In this document: piece after piece, positions 25,162 through 35,131 of the stretch
Numbering within the stretch: the stretch's first letter is position 1
How the letters are laid out: the number at the start of each line of letters is the position of its first letter
Assembly: GCF_021530565.1 (NCBI RefSeq)
Contig: NZ_JAKGBI010000004.1
Location: 361,082-425,081, forward strand
Source of the DNA: Pseudoalteromonas sp. SMS1
Lineage (GTDB): Bacteria > Pseudomonadota > Gammaproteobacteria > Enterobacterales > Alteromonadaceae
Length of the DNA: 64,000 nucleotides
Direction: 5' to 3'
Notes under the pieces: model-generated
Told to the model about the DNA's origin: nothing
Database searches by the model: none
Seen by the model: the letters and a program-made list of their open reading frames with translations, nothing else
Translations under genes and position numbers: made by a program

Positions 25162-27846
25162 TTATGCGTTGAGCACTTTAAGTAAACGCTCGGAGTCTAA
25201 CTCTTCGCCTTCCGCTTGTGCCTGAGCCAAATAACATACAAGGTAGAAGTCGAGTTTACGCGACTCGCCTTGCAGTTTTTCATCAAGCAATGCAACTTGC
25301 TCTGCCATTCTTGACTGTTGCTCACCTTCTGGAGATTCCACATTGGTCAAAATTTCTAGCCTCAATAAAAGGCTATTGGCATTCAAATTTAATGCGTTTT
25401 TACCCTGCCAGCAAGCTGGAATGTCACTACCCTGTTCAACCGCATTCACTAACTCAGTGAATTTTTCTCTATTTAAAGTGGAGAATAGTTCATTCAATTT
25501 AATATTAACTTGCTCAAGCAGTGCTTTTTTGATTTTACTCAGGCCGCCCAGGACTTCTAATGCAGATATGTCTTCTTGAAGCTGGTTCAATTCAGACTGG
25601 GTTTTTGCCTCAATCACCGCACTGTCGAAATTAGCAAGTACTTGCCTTTGTTCAGTTTCCAGTTCGGCATTCTCGCGTTTTTGCTGTGCGACAAGCGCTT
25701 CTCGCTTAGCGAAAACTGCATCATTGTGCTTTCTGAAGGTTTGCCACAGTACATGTTCATTTTTACTGCCTGCAAACCCAATGCTTTGCCACTGCTTTTG
25801 CAGTGTTTTTAGTACTTCGCAAGCATCAGCAACATCGTCATTATCAATCTGTGTCAGTGCTTCATCAACTAATGCTTGCTTTTGTTGCGCATTATTATGG
25901 TGATGCGACTTCAAACGCTCATTAATTGCTGTGTACGCATCACGATACTTTCCGTTCAACGCTTGATAGGTTTGCGCATCTAAACTACCTGCACCACGCC
26001 ACTGTTTGTTAATACGATTAAATTGGCTTTCCAGTTTGCGCCATGCGCCTTCTTCCTCAACTGCAAACGCAACAAGCGCTTGCATGTCAACAATGAGCTT
26101 CTCTCTGTCAGCAATGATTTTTTTACGAGCTTCCTCTTGCTCTGCAAAGTAGGCTCGGCAAGGCGCAAATAACAACTCAACTTTTTCATCAAACTGCTTG
26201 GCTTGCTGCTTTTCTTCTTCGCTTTCTATACGGCCAAGTTCATTCCAACGTACACGGAGCATTTTTACGTCAGCTGCACGTGTTTTTGGATCAATGTCTG
26301 TTTCTTTTAACTTTTCATCAATCTGCTCTAACAACTCTGTCCTTTTAGGCGCAGATGCATAACGTTGCCAGTCTTTCACCTCTGCAAGTTGTGCTTGTAA
26401 TGACTCATGCTGCTTTGCAACTTGCTCTTTATGGCCTTCAGTCAATTGTTCATAGCTTTCTATAAAACCATTAAACACGCCAAACGCAATATTAAAGCGA
26501 CCTTGCTCAATAAGCCTTTGCACATCTCGCGCTTTTTTACGTGCTTCTTTGAGTAATTGCTGTTGTTTATTTACCAGCGGTTTCATTGCAGCTAAAAACG
26601 CTTTCGAAACTTCACCTAACTCCGCTTTTGCCTGTTTTTGTAATTCAAAAGGCAACGCCTTGAGCGCATTATTGCAAGCTTGGTAAGCCAGTTTTTGTTC
26701 ACTTAACAACTTATCCAGCTGTTCAATGTCTTCGCTCGCTTCCACTTTGGTTAAGGCATCTAAAGCTAATTGAAAGTCTTTGCTCGCCGTAATCATTTCT
26801 GGCAATTTGACCAACACGCTTTTGAGTTCTGTTAGTTTGGTGAAAAATGGCTGAAGCTCTTTTGAGTCATGATATGGTGATGTTTCAAGCGATGTCAGTA
26901 ATTGCTCGTACTGAGATTGCAGTGCAGCTTGTGAGTCTACATCTAACTCCTTCACTGCGTTGTTTACGACAGACTCAAAACTGGCGCACTGAGTCTCAAT
27001 CTCTGTCATTGCAATACGCTTGTTTTCTTCGGCTTGTTGCGCTGCGAGTTGTGCTTCATGCTGCGCTTTTAATTTGCTGATATGAACCGCAAGTTTTTCT
27101 GTCAGATTTTGGTATTTTTCAGACTGAATATTCAGCGTTTCTTCATCAAGCCAATTAAGCTCTAGTGCCTGCCACTGCTGGCTAAGCTCATTGAATTGAG
27201 TATCTACTAGTTGGTAATCTACCTTCTCACGTAGTGCATTAAACTTAGCTAGGATCAACTTAACCTGCTCAGCAACCTGTTTTGGCATAACCTTTGCCAG
27301 CTTCACTGATTCCATATGAGCATCGATCTGTGCTTTCGCATCGCCCTGAGCATGCTTCAATACGGCCTTTGCGAGGTCATATTGAAAAATCAATTCTAGT
27401 AATGCTACCTGAAGTGACGCCTCACCTTCTTTAAATGCTTTTTCAATTAACTTCGCATTAGCGATACGTTTTAGTAACTTCACTCTTTGAGTTGACGCAA
27501 TATTCGAAAATGCGAGTTTTTCTAAGGTTTTTACTGGCGCGTAACGATCAATATACTCCTCTCGGATCTCATTGCTCAGCATTTGAGAGCCGGAGAGCAC
27601 CGCTTGATTGATGTGTTGCTCCGCAACCTCTTTTAACGCTTGGTCTTGCTTGTAGACTTTCCACCATAGACCTAAATCATCGATTTTATTTAGGACTTTT
27701 TTTCTTATTTGTATCGAGTCGTCCTCTAGCGCTAATGTTGTAAGTGCTTCCGCATCCTTGGTTATGTCTAATTTATCCACCGCCGCTAAACGCACTTGCG
27801 CTTTAGGGTGCTTCCATTTAGGTGTAAATAAGTGTTTAAAGATCAT
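25162..27846 (-). CDS. DUF349 repeat protein
   Basis: 894 residues, strongly helical and charged, with no signal peptide, so cytoplasmic. The N-terminus (KAQVRLAAVDKL, ALEDDSIQIRKKVLNKI) looks like a HEAT-type repeat. The rest holds several DUF349 units, recognised by W..LG and QW...G motifs (RWNELGRIE, QWRGAGSLDAQTY, QWQSIGFAGSKNE). DUF349 proteins are widespread in proteobacteria and their role is not established; long coiled coils suggest a scaffold or nucleic-acid-associated protein. It overlaps the upstream yeaC-like gene by 11 bases, so the two are probably co-translated, and a terminator follows. Confidence 0.85.
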   Translation of the reverse strand: MIFKHLFTPKWKHPKAQVRLAAVDKLDITKDAEALTTLALEDDSIQIRKKVLNKIDDLGLWWKVYKQDQALKEVAEQHINQAVLSGSQMLSNEIREEYIDRYAPVKTLEKLAFSNIASTQRVKLLKRIANAKLIEKAFKEGEASLQVALLELIFQYDLAKAVLKHAQGDAKAQIDAHMESVKLAKVMPKQVAEQVKLILAKFNALREKVDYQLVDTQFNELSQQWQALELNWLDEETLNIQSEKYQNLTEKLAVHISKLKAQHEAQLAAQQAEENKRIAMTEIETQCASFESVVNNAVKELDVDSQAALQSQYEQLLTSLETSPYHDSKELQPFFTKLTELKSVLVKLPEMITASKDFQLALDALTKVEASEDIEQLDKLLSEQKLAYQACNNALKALPFELQKQAKAELGEVSKAFLAAMKPLVNKQQQLLKEARKKARDVQRLIEQGRFNIAFGVFNGFIESYEQLTEGHKEQVAKQHESLQAQLAEVKDWQRYASAPKRTELLEQIDEKLKETDIDPKTRAADVKMLRVRWNELGRIESEEEKQQAKQFDEKVELLFAPCRAYFAEQEEARKKIIADREKLIVDMQALVAFAVEEEGAWRKLESQFNRINKQWRGAGSLDAQTYQALNGKYRDAYTAINERLKSHHHNNAQQKQALVDEALTQIDNDDVADACEVLKTLQKQWQSIGFAGSKNEHVLWQTFRKHNDAVFAKREALVAQQKRENAELETEQRQVLANFDSAVIEAKTQSELNQLQEDISALEVLGGLSKIKKALLEQVNIKLNELFSTLNREKFTELVNAVEQGSDIPACWQGKNALNLNANSLLLRLEILTNVESPEGEQQSRMAEQVALLDEKLQGESRKLDFYLVCYLAQAQAEGEELDSERLLKVLNA

Positions 27847-28117
27847 TTTCAGTGAACCTAGCTATTTCGTTTTCTGCTTTAAATTCTTTTTGCAATTCTC
27901 GTTTTGACTTCTGAACCATTTCACCGTCTTCATTAATCGTAAATTGCTCATTCGACTTTGCCACTTTGGCTTGATACAACATGACGAGTTGAACAGTCTG
28001 CTCTTTTTGTGCCTCAGTTAATTCAGTGCCATCGGGCCAGCGGCCTGTTGACGCACCATATTGCAAGCGCTCAAATAATTCTGGGGTAATACTACTTACC
28101 AAGTTTTCTACATTCAT
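27836..28117 (-). CDS. yeaC: YeaC-family (DUF1315) protein
   Basis: 93 residues from the ATG at 28117. A GTG two codons upstream is in frame, but the ATG aligns with the E. coli YeaC start (MN...). The central pattern ITPELFERLQYGASTGRWPD...QLVMLYQAK is typical of the YeaC/DUF1315 family, whose function is unknown. It is small, soluble and cytoplasmic. The gene overlaps the DUF349 gene by 11 bases and starts 2 bases after the zinc-ribbon gene stop, so the three form one operon. Confidence 0.88.
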   Translation of the reverse strand: MNVENLVSSITPELFERLQYGASTGRWPDGTELTEAQKEQTVQLVMLYQAKVAKSNEQFTINEDGEMVQKSKRELQKEFKAENEIARFTENDL

Positions 28118-28119
28118 CG

Positions 28120-28446
28120 TCACTTTTTCTTTTTCAAAATTACTAAGATCACACGATTAACTAAATACCAAACCATACCTATCCCGATGGCTGATTTAGC
28201 AGCATACATCTCTAAGCTGCCCTCAACTGGATGTTGCCAGTACATATATAAAAAGCCACCTAAGAATAAGATCAGAGCTAAGAAAGAGTAATTCATAATG
28301 CTCTGCTGTTTCTTTATACGGTTTCTTACAGATAAACGACGTAATTCGTCCTCACTTATTTTGCCGAGCTCTACGTCGCAATGAGGGCAAATTGTATGCT
28401 TAGAAGAAATCGATTTATTACAACTGGGGCATTGGGCAATTGCCAT
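28120..28446 (-). CDS. Zinc-ribbon inner-membrane protein
   Basis: 108 residues. Two CPxC knuckles (CPSC and CPHC, residues 6-9 and 20-23) form an N-terminal zinc ribbon. After a basic linker (RNRIKKQQ) there are two hydrophobic helices (about 51-69 and 84-103) and a KKKK tail, so the ribbon probably faces the cytoplasm. It is first in the operon with yeaC and the DUF349 gene. The function is not known. Confidence 0.82.
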   Translation of the reverse strand: MAIAQCPSCNKSISSKHTICPHCDVELGKISEDELRRLSVRNRIKKQQSIMNYSFLALILFLGGFLYMYWQHPVEGSLEMYAAKSAIGIGMVWYLVNRVILVILKKKK

Positions 28447-28463
28447 ACTCTAGTTACTCCGAA

Positions 28464-28490
28464 TAAAAAATAAGGCGCCTGATGGCGCCC
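28464..28490 (-). terminator. Rho-independent terminator of the symporter gene
   Basis: GGCGCC (28474-28479) and GGCGCC (28484-28489) form a stem around TGAT. On the minus strand the stem is followed by TTATTTTTTA, suitable to end the symporter transcript. Confidence 0.8.
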
Positions 28491-28518
28491 TATTCTACTT
28501 GGTTTAAGCTAGTTTGTC

Positions 28519-30231
28519 TTATTGGAAATCACGAGATTTTTCGATTTTATCGTCTCCAGAAGCTTGACCTTGTTCTTTTTCAAACTTTTCCCAATAATCA
28601 TCAACGGTTTCTTTCATTTCTTTTCTCAAAACCATTATGCCGAACAAGTTTGGCAGGGTCATTACTACAATCCCTACCGCAGCTAACTTCCATATAAGCG
28701 TCGTATCTGCAAACGATGCCCAGAAGAAACCAGCGACATAGAACACACGATATGGCATAACTGAGCGTGGCCCTAATAAGTAGGTCATGGCACGATCACC
28801 ATAATATGACCAAGCAATCGCCGTAGAAAACGCAAAGAGTAACAGGCCGATAGACACAATGTACTTACCACTGTCGCCAAAGAAACCTCGGGTAAACGCC
28901 TTCGTCGTCAATTCGGCTGAATGAACCAAAGATTTACCTTGAATGGTAATACTCGGGTCAACGGGTGTACCGTCTTCAATATCAACCGTACCAGTGTATT
29001 GATGTGCATCTGAAATACCAAAGCGAATATCTTCACCAATTGAACGAGAGTGAATCACCGTAAAGTCCTTATTCACAGCGATACCTTGAACAACTTGTAT
29101 GGCACCATTGTACTCTTCAACTTGGTGATCAGAGTGCCCATTTAAATACTTATATAGCTGCGTTCTATCTGCCTCATTCGCTTCGTCATAATTGCCTTTG
29201 ATAAAAGTCATGCCAGAGCGTTCAAACTCAGTCTCAAATTTTTCTGTCCACACGCCCGAAGACAGAATAACTAAGCCCGTCAGTGTACAAATGATGATAG
29301 TGTCAATAAATGGCTCAAGGATTGATACCATACCTTCCGACACTGGCTCATCCGCTTTTGCAGACGCGTGCGCAATAGGTGCAGAACCTTGACCCGCTTC
29401 ATTCGAGAACAAGCCCCGGTTAACACCGCGGTTAAATGCATAAGCAAAAGACGCACCTAAGAAACCACCTGCGGCAGCAGACCCTGAAAATGCATTCGTG
29501 AAAACGGAGACAAACGACGGACCGATGTTTTCAATGTTGTAGAAGATAACTGCAAACGCACCAAGTATGTATACGGCAGCCATCACTGGTACCACTTTAG
29601 ACGTAATCGCGGCGATACGCTTGATGCCACCCAAAATAACCAAAGCGAGTAAAATTGATAACACCGCACCTGTTGCCATTCTTTCAAAACCAAATGTGGC
29701 TTCCATACCTTGTGCAATGTTATTGATTTGCGGCAAGCTACCGGTACCAAATGAACTGATCACCGTTGCAACAGCAAAAAGAACCGCCAGCCATTTCATG
29801 TTTAAGCGTCTGTCCATGTAATACATTGGACCACCCGCCATTGTGCCATCAGCTGTTTTTACACGGTACTTATGAGACAAGGTGACTTCTACAAATTTAG
29901 TCGTCATACCAAAGAATGCGGTCATCCACATCCAAAACAGCGCAGCTGGACCACCGATAGAAATCGCCAGGGCAACCCCACCAATGTTACCCGTACCAAC
30001 CGTACCAGATAATGCCGTCGACAACGCTTGGAAATGCGTTGTATCACCTTCATGTGCATTCTTATCGTACTTGCCCGTAACAACGCGACAAGCATGTTTA
30101 AAATAGCGAATTTGCGGGAACTTCAAATACACTGTAAAAAAGAAACCCACCCCCAATAATACATATGGAAACCACCACGAGCCTCCAAGCATGGCATCTA
30201 GGCTATCAAGAAAACTTCCTAATACGTCCAC
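28519..30231 (-). CDS. Alanine or glycine:sodium symporter (AGCS family) with a large insert
   Basis: 570 residues, a multi-pass inner-membrane sodium/amino-acid symporter. AGCS hallmarks include [28 protein letters not shown] and [14 protein letters not shown]. Usual members have about 450-490 residues. The extra length is one hydrophilic insert at about 326-438, between ILSSGVW and AELTTKAF, that contains an alternating beta pattern ([18 protein letters not shown]) and lies between membrane helices. The start is a GTG with AGGAAG before it. It stands alone between two terminators. Substrate specificity cannot be read from sequence; alanine is the usual guess. Confidence 0.9.
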   Translation of the reverse strand: MDVLGSFLDSLDAMLGGSWWFPYVLLGVGFFFTVYLKFPQIRYFKHACRVVTGKYDKNAHEGDTTHFQALSTALSGTVGTGNIGGVALAISIGGPAALFWMWMTAFFGMTTKFVEVTLSHKYRVKTADGTMAGGPMYYMDRRLNMKWLAVLFAVATVISSFGTGSLPQINNIAQGMEATFGFERMATGAVLSILLALVILGGIKRIAAITSKVVPVMAAVYILGAFAVIFYNIENIGPSFVSVFTNAFSGSAAAGGFLGASFAYAFNRGVNRGLFSNEAGQGSAPIAHASAKADEPVSEGMVSILEPFIDTIIICTLTGLVILSSGVWTEKFETEFERSGMTFIKGNYDEANEADRTQLYKYLNGHSDHQVEEYNGAIQVVQGIAVNKDFTVIHSRSIGEDIRFGISDAHQYTGTVDIEDGTPVDPSITIQGKSLVHSAELTTKAFTRGFFGDSGKYIVSIGLLLFAFSTAIAWSYYGDRAMTYLLGPRSVMPYRVFYVAGFFWASFADTTLIWKLAAVGIVVMTLPNLFGIMVLRKEMKETVDDYWEKFEKEQGQASGDDKIEKSRDFQ

Positions 30232-30261
30232 GACACTTCCTCTTCTAGTTGTTGTTATATA

Positions 30262-30293
30262 AATAAAAAAGGCAACCCATTGAGCTGCCTTAC
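30262..30293 (-). terminator. Rho-independent terminator of the M14 peptidase gene
   Basis: On the minus strand AAGGCAGC pairs with GTTGCCTT (one G-U pair) around a seven-base loop and is followed by TTTTATTTA, just past the stop at 30300. Confidence 0.8.
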
Positions 30294-30299
30294 TGTTGA

Positions 30300-31427
30300 T
30301 TATCTGAGTGTATCTACAACTTTTACAATTGCAGCTAATGTATCTTGCCCAAACTGGTATGAACGTCTATCAGACCAGCCAAAGTAGGGATCTGGTAAAT
30401 CTGCGTTGTCTTTAAATGGCATCTCAATGGTATAAGATAACGCTTTGAACTCTTCACCCACAGCGCATGATGCAACCGTTAAATTAGCTTGACCAGGTTC
30501 ATCTTTTGGGTAACCGTAAACATCTTGGAAGTCTGGCGTTATAGTTAATAATGCGTCTTTGAACTGGTTTTCTAAGTTTGCTAAACGCGCATCATAACTA
30601 GGAATACCTTCACTGCCAGCAACAAAATTGTACGGAAGTGCCTCATCACCATGAATATCCAAGTACATATCAAGACCAACTGCACGCATCTTTTCTAACA
30701 CATAATACACCTCAGGCGAATTTTCAACGCTCGGCGTTTGCCATTCACGATTTAGGTTGACGCCATTAGCATTAGTTCGTAGGTGTCCTCGTACACTGCC
30801 ATCCGGGTTCATGTTAGGTACAATGTAGAACACGGCTTTTGACAACAATGCGGCTGCATGTGGATCTTCGTCGTCAAGCAACTTTTCTAATAGCCCTTCA
30901 ACAAACCATTCAGCCATCGTTTCACCCGGATGCTGACGCGCAGTTATCCAAATTTTCTTCTTCGTTTCACTTGGCTCACCAACAACCAACAAACTGATGT
31001 CTCTGCCATCAATCGTTTCACCCAGCGTTTCAATCTGACATGCATCGTGACTTTGCGCTCTGTACAGTAAATCTAGGTGACGTTCGTAGCTATACGGTGC
31101 AAAGTAAGCAAAAAATGTATGGCTATACTCTGGTTCGAAATCGATAACTAGCTGGCCATCTTTATATGTGGTTGGAACTCTAAACCACGTTTGTCTGTCA
31201 TATGAGGCGACAGCCTGATAATCATCCCACCCTTCTGGGTAAGCCGATTCAGCCAATTTATTGATATGTAATTTGTGCTCGACAAAAGGCGTTGACTCGA
31301 GTCGAAAGTGAAACCATTGAAAGAAGTCTGAGTTATTGTCTTTATTGATTTCAAGCTGTATATCGTGAGGCTGCTCAGCCGAAATTACCTTGATATTACC
31401 GCTGTCAAAATTACTTGAGATTCTCAT
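30300..31427 (-). CDS. M14-family zinc carboxypeptidase, cytosolic type
   Basis: 375 residues from the ATG at 31427, which has AGGG six bases before it; an ATG five codons upstream lacks a site. No signal peptide. The N-terminal beta domain (about 1-120, [11 protein letters not shown]) and the following catalytic domain match the cytosolic carboxypeptidase branch of M14. Zinc ligands are seen in HPGET (about 165-168) and DIHGD (about 257), the substrate-binding arginine region in [21 protein letters not shown], and the catalytic Glu in YTIEMPF (about 333). It probably trims C-terminal residues from peptides or modified proteins; the natural substrate is unknown. It has its own terminator. Confidence 0.9.
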   Translation of the reverse strand: MRISSNFDSGNIKVISAEQPHDIQLEINKDNNSDFFQWFHFRLESTPFVEHKLHINKLAESAYPEGWDDYQAVASYDRQTWFRVPTTYKDGQLVIDFEPEYSHTFFAYFAPYSYERHLDLLYRAQSHDACQIETLGETIDGRDISLLVVGEPSETKKKIWITARQHPGETMAEWFVEGLLEKLLDDEDPHAAALLSKAVFYIVPNMNPDGSVRGHLRTNANGVNLNREWQTPSVENSPEVYYVLEKMRAVGLDMYLDIHGDEALPYNFVAGSEGIPSYDARLANLENQFKDALLTITPDFQDVYGYPKDEPGQANLTVASCAVGEEFKALSYTIEMPFKDNADLPDPYFGWSDRRSYQFGQDTLAAIVKVVDTLR

Positions 31428-31563
31428 ATTTACCCTAATCATTTGGCAAAATTCTTGCCTTAATATTGCCTACGTTTAGCAAAACAACGAATTGTTATTC
31501 ATGTTAGCTAGATGTAGCTAAAAACTGTGAAAAGCCTAACACACATGACGCCGATCAAAAACT

Positions 31564-31591
31564 AAAAAAGCCAGCAAATGCTGGCTTTTTT
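31564..31591. terminator. Bidirectional rho-independent terminator
   Basis: AAAAAAGCCAGC (31564-31575) pairs with GCTGGCTTTTTT (31580-31591) around AAAT. It follows the GAPDH gene on the minus strand. Confidence 0.9.
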
Positions 31592-31607
31592 AATGGTCAT
31601 ACCTTTA

Positions 31608-33050
31608 TTACGGCAGACTTGGGAAGGCGACTTCAGCCATATCACGCATTACACGTACAACCTGACAGCTGTAACCAAACTCGTTATCGTACCAAACGTA
31701 TAGTACAACGCGGTCACCATCTACGATTGTTGCTTGAGAGTCAACAACACCCGCATAACGGCTACCCACTAAGTCTGTAGATACGATTTCTGTAGACGCA
31801 GTGTAATCGATTTGATCGCGCAGGTCAGAATACAGAGACGTTTCACGTAAGAATTCATTTAATTCTTCTGCTGTTGTCTCTGAATCTAGGTTCAAGTTAA
31901 GAATGGCCATTGATACATTTGGTGTCGGTACACGGATTGCGTTACCCGTTAATTTACCTGCTAGCTCTGGAAGTGCTTTAGCCACAGCTTTAGCAGCACC
32001 CGTTGATGTGATAACCATGTTCAATGCAGCACTACGACCACGACGCTCAGCTTTGTGGTAGTTATCAATCAAGTTTTGATCATTTGTGTAAGAGTGAACG
32101 GTTTCTACGTGACCATTCTTGATACCAAACTTGTCGTTAAGTGCTTTTAATACTGGCGTAATGGCATTTGTTGTACAACTTGCCGCTGAAACAATCTTGT
32201 CTTCACCTAGGATGTCTACATTGTTTACACCGTAAACAATGTTCTTGATGTCACCCTTTGCAGGCGCAGTAAGCAATACTTTAGATGCACCTTTTGATTT
32301 AAGGTGTTTACCTAAGCCATCTTCATCTTTCCAAACACCAGTGTTATCGACAACAAGTGCGTTTTCAATACCGTACTTAGTGTAATCAACTTCTTCAGGA
32401 GTATTTGCGTAAATCACCTGAATGTAGTTACCATTTGCTTTAATCGCGCCTTTTTCGTGATCTACCGTAATTGAGCCATCGAATGGGCCATGGATTGAAT
32501 CACGACGAAGTAAACTTGCACGTTTTTCTAGGTCACCATCTCGGCCACCACGAACAACAATTGCGCGAAGACGTAAATCAGCGTGAGAGCCGCCGCGCTC
32601 GATAAGCAGGCGCGCTAATAAACGTCCAATACGGCCGAAACCGTAAAGTACTACGTCACGAGGTTCAGGACCTGTACCTTTATTTAATAAATCAGCAAGC
32701 TCACTGTTCAAGTATTCTTCAATTGAACGGCCTTCACCTGCATTCTTGTAGATGTATGCATAAGCTAGCTTACCTAAATCGATGCGGCCAGGTGCAAGCT
32801 CCATTTTGCTGATAGCTTCTAGGAATGGGAAGCTTTCACGAAGACGCAATTTAGTCTCTTCAAAACGTGCAACTGTTTTATGTGCTTTGATCACGTCAAT
32901 TGTGCTTGTGTTAACAAGTGGACGGCCATAAACAGCGATTTCAACACCTAAGTTACGATATAAGCGACCGATGATTGGTTGCATATTTTCAGCGTAATCT
33001 TGGCGCTCTTGCCAGCTATTTTGATATTCTTGCTCGTGAGATAAGGTCAT
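31608..33050 (-). CDS. gap: Glyceraldehyde-3-phosphate dehydrogenase, long form
   Basis: 480 residues. It oxidises or regenerates glyceraldehyde-3-phosphate in central carbon flow. The NAD(P)-binding motif GFGRIGR starts near residue 134, and the catalytic cysteine is in ASCTTN near residue 290. The conserved TGAAKAV and YDNEFGYS segments are present. Compared with E. coli GapA (about 330 residues) there is an N-terminal extension of about 125 helical residues, a form known in several gammaproteobacteria and Bacteroidota. Cofactor preference and direction are not obvious from sequence; a second GAPDH may exist elsewhere. It is a single gene with its own terminator. Confidence 0.92.
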   Translation of the reverse strand: MTLSHEQEYQNSWQERQDYAENMQPIIGRLYRNLGVEIAVYGRPLVNTSTIDVIKAHKTVARFEETKLRLRESFPFLEAISKMELAPGRIDLGKLAYAYIYKNAGEGRSIEEYLNSELADLLNKGTGPEPRDVVLYGFGRIGRLLARLLIERGGSHADLRLRAIVVRGGRDGDLEKRASLLRRDSIHGPFDGSITVDHEKGAIKANGNYIQVIYANTPEEVDYTKYGIENALVVDNTGVWKDEDGLGKHLKSKGASKVLLTAPAKGDIKNIVYGVNNVDILGEDKIVSAASCTTNAITPVLKALNDKFGIKNGHVETVHSYTNDQNLIDNYHKAERRGRSAALNMVITSTGAAKAVAKALPELAGKLTGNAIRVPTPNVSMAILNLNLDSETTAEELNEFLRETSLYSDLRDQIDYTASTEIVSTDLVGSRYAGVVDSQATIVDGDRVVLYVWYDNEFGYSCQVVRVMRDMAEVAFPSLP

Positions 33051-33369
33051 TTTTTCTGCCTAATAAACAATTTTTTGAACGGATAGCCCTATTGGGCATC
33101 GCCATTCTAATTTAATCTGCAATTATTCTCCACTTTTACCTGACATTTCCTCAAGTTTTCATAATAGGAACGCCTGCCGATTTTACAGAGACACTAAAAT
33201 TGAGACACTTGGCTGCGCTGTCGCACTGTTGACGGTGTAAAATTCATAAAATAGTCGTACAAAAATCACTATCTGGATTAAACTTAGATAACATACATCG
33301 AGATTAGGCTGTTTCGAAAGATGCAAAAATGGTATGTTGTGCGCGTGTTCAAATTATTTAGGATAAACA
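33051..33369. other. Divergent intergenic region, gap to DUF2989 gene
   Basis: 319 bases with no plausible gene. It must hold the promoters of both flanking genes, but no convincing -35/-10 pair or HexR-like palindrome was found. A direct repeat GAGACACT occurs at 33188-33195 and 33202-33209. Confidence 0.5.
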
Positions 33370-34179
33370 ATGGCTAATAGGTGGATGTTTTCTATTGTCA
33401 GTGCTTCTTTACTTTCATTAATGACAGGGTGTGAGGAGCCTTTGACGCTGGCAAAGGTGTGTGATGAAACGCCAGGCTTTTGTAATGACCTCAATAAGGA
33501 TAGTCACTGTAAAGAAGAGAGAGCCACAGTTATAATTAGTCGTTACCTCGAATATAAAGCGCCCAATGACGACAACAAATATCAATTACTGAAAAACTTT
33601 GAAACCTACAATACTTGTATCTCATTGGCAGCCAAGATAGAACACATCAAGCTCAAAGAAAAAACCACTTCCCGTGTAGAGGGGCACCTCACCAGCCTCA
33701 AAGAGATGAACCGAATATACCAAGATACTCGCGGTTCTGATCATCCTGGGCTGCTTTATTACCACTGGTCTAGAAACAATAGCCAATTTGCGATGAATAA
33801 GCTGCTTAGGATGCAAGATGAACCGTACGTCAAGGACAGCAGCGAAATTCAAATGTTTTTGGCAACATATTATGCAAAATTTGATGATGACAAAACCATT
33901 GATCTGCTCTATCGCGTTTTAGAGTTGAATGAAGCGGGAGAGACGCCTGACATTGAAGTCTATAAAGCATTAGTGAGCATTTTCTATAAACAAAAGAAAT
34001 TTAAGCATGCCTATACTTTTGCTCGCATAGCACAGCTGTCGGGTTTTGAAGCGGTGGACATAATCGATATAAAACATGAATTGACATCAAGGGGAAGAAA
34101 TATCGGCGTACTTGAGCAATTGGCTCTCAAAACACGCGAAGAGATAGAAACAGGTAAATTTCTATCTCCCAGAGGTTAG
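33370..34179 (+). CDS. DUF2989-family lipoprotein
   Basis: 269 residues. A short signal peptide ends in the lipobox MTGC, so it is a lipoprotein, followed by the cysteine-containing start of DUF2989 (LAKVCDETPGFCNDLN.DSHCKEER). The body is helical with TPR-like pairs (RGSDHPGLLYYHWSR, LATYYAKFDDDKTIDLLYRVLEL, KKFKHAYTFARIAQL). The family is found in Vibrio and Shewanella relatives and has no known function. AGGA precedes the ATG. It is single, divergent from the GAPDH gene, and ended by a hairpin that overlaps the end of the convergent gene. Confidence 0.85.
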   Translation: MANRWMFSIVSASLLSLMTGCEEPLTLAKVCDETPGFCNDLNKDSHCKEERATVIISRYLEYKAPNDDNKYQLLKNFETYNTCISLAAKIEHIKLKEKTTSRVEGHLTSLKEMNRIYQDTRGSDHPGLLYYHWSRNNSQFAMNKLLRMQDEPYVKDSSEIQMFLATYYAKFDDDKTIDLLYRVLELNEAGETPDIEVYKALVSIFYKQKKFKHAYTFARIAQLSGFEAVDIIDIKHELTSRGRNIGVLEQLALKTREEIETGKFLSPRG

Positions 34180-34180
34180 C

Positions 34181-34204
34181 GGCTAACGCGCTGTTAGCCT
34201 TTAC
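34181..34204 (+). terminator. Terminator hairpin after the DUF2989 gene
   Basis: GGCTAAC (34181-34187) pairs with GTTAGCC (34193-34199) around GCGCT, followed by a short T-rich run. It overlaps the last codons of the convergent MlaC-like gene. Confidence 0.65.
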
Positions 34205-34787
34205 TTTTCAATTCAGTCGTTACCTGCGCTAAACCGACTTGAGAAATCCGCGACACTATCTCTTTTTGTTTCGCACTCAATAATGAGATTCCTTCGGCGA
34301 CCAGATCATACACTTTCCACTGACCATTCTTACCTTTGCGGAATTTAAAATGCAGATCAATGTCTGGCCCTGCGCTTTCTTTAATGATCGCTTTAATCGT
34401 TGCATATTTACTGTCTTTGGGAACAGGTCCATTTTCGAAAACAATTTCCTGCCCTTTGTATTGCATCAGTGCGCTAGCATACGTCACTTCTAGATAGTGA
34501 GTTACCGCACTAATAAACTCGATCGCCTCTTGACGTTTCAGGCCTTTAATATGTTTACCTAATAATTTTCTTGATACAAATCGTGTATCGATGTGTGGCA
34601 TTAAACGTGCTTTCACAATACCACGCATTTCCTTAGATGTTGCTTTGCCTCCTGCATTCACTTCTTTTATGTCTGCAAAGAGCCCGTCACCAACCTGTGT
34701 GATCAGTTGATAAGGCGTCTCATTAGCCATCGCCATCGTTGAGCAAACCAATAAAAATAAAAAGCTGACGACTTTTTTCAATTTCAA
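34194..34787 (-). CDS. Orphan MlaC-like periplasmic phospholipid-binding protein
   Basis: 197 residues with a signal peptide (about 1-21, ending TMAMA). The rest matches the MlaC/Ttg2D family: helical N-terminal part (ARLMPHIDTRFVSRKLLGKH), a KRQEAIEFISAVTHYLEVTYASAL segment shown in part here, and the C-terminal KNGQWKVYDLVAEGISLL strand-helix. MlaC carries phospholipids between MlaA-OmpC and the MlaFEDB complex. No other mla gene is near, so this is a stand-alone copy, perhaps specialised or paired with another carrier. Family assignment is firm; the partner is unknown. Confidence 0.85.
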   Translation of the reverse strand: MKLKKVVSFLFLLVCSTMAMANETPYQLITQVGDGLFADIKEVNAGGKATSKEMRGIVKARLMPHIDTRFVSRKLLGKHIKGLKRQEAIEFISAVTHYLEVTYASALMQYKGQEIVFENGPVPKDSKYATIKAIIKESAGPDIDLHFKFRKGKNGQWKVYDLVAEGISLLSAKQKEIVSRISQVGLAQVTTELKSKG

Positions 34788-35131
34788 ATCCTCTCAGAAT
34801 AAATTAACGTCCCACATGGCTCAAATGTGGGTTTATAACAACGTATTCAACCAAACCTTTAGACATGAATATGTTAAGCCATATCCTAAAGCTATATGAT
34901 CGCAAAAGTTGTCAAAAATTGTATTGAATTTTACAGAATGAAACATTCTGCTTAGTAGAATGGACCAGAGAATCGAGTGTTCTGTTTCAAGTCGATGCGG
35001 ATTTATTCGTTAGCGAATAACATCAACAAGTTACACAACGTAATACACAATCAGCTCACGTGCCGATGTATACCTACCCGCTCCAAAACCCAGACAGATT
35101 AAAAAAGCGGACGAGTATATCTGAATGAACC
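34788..35131. other. Intergenic region with a palindrome
   Basis: 344 bases without a supported gene between the MlaC-like gene and the GGDEF-EAL gene. The only notable element is the perfect palindrome at 34934-34950; nothing else stands out. Confidence 0.5.
34934..34950. promoter_or_regulatory. 17-base palindrome, possible operator
   Basis: CAGAATG, AAA, CATTCTG is a perfect inverted repeat, and a third related half (AGAATGG) follows at 34957. It lies about 147 bases upstream of the MlaC-like start on the minus strand. No known regulator motif is recognised. Confidence 0.35.
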
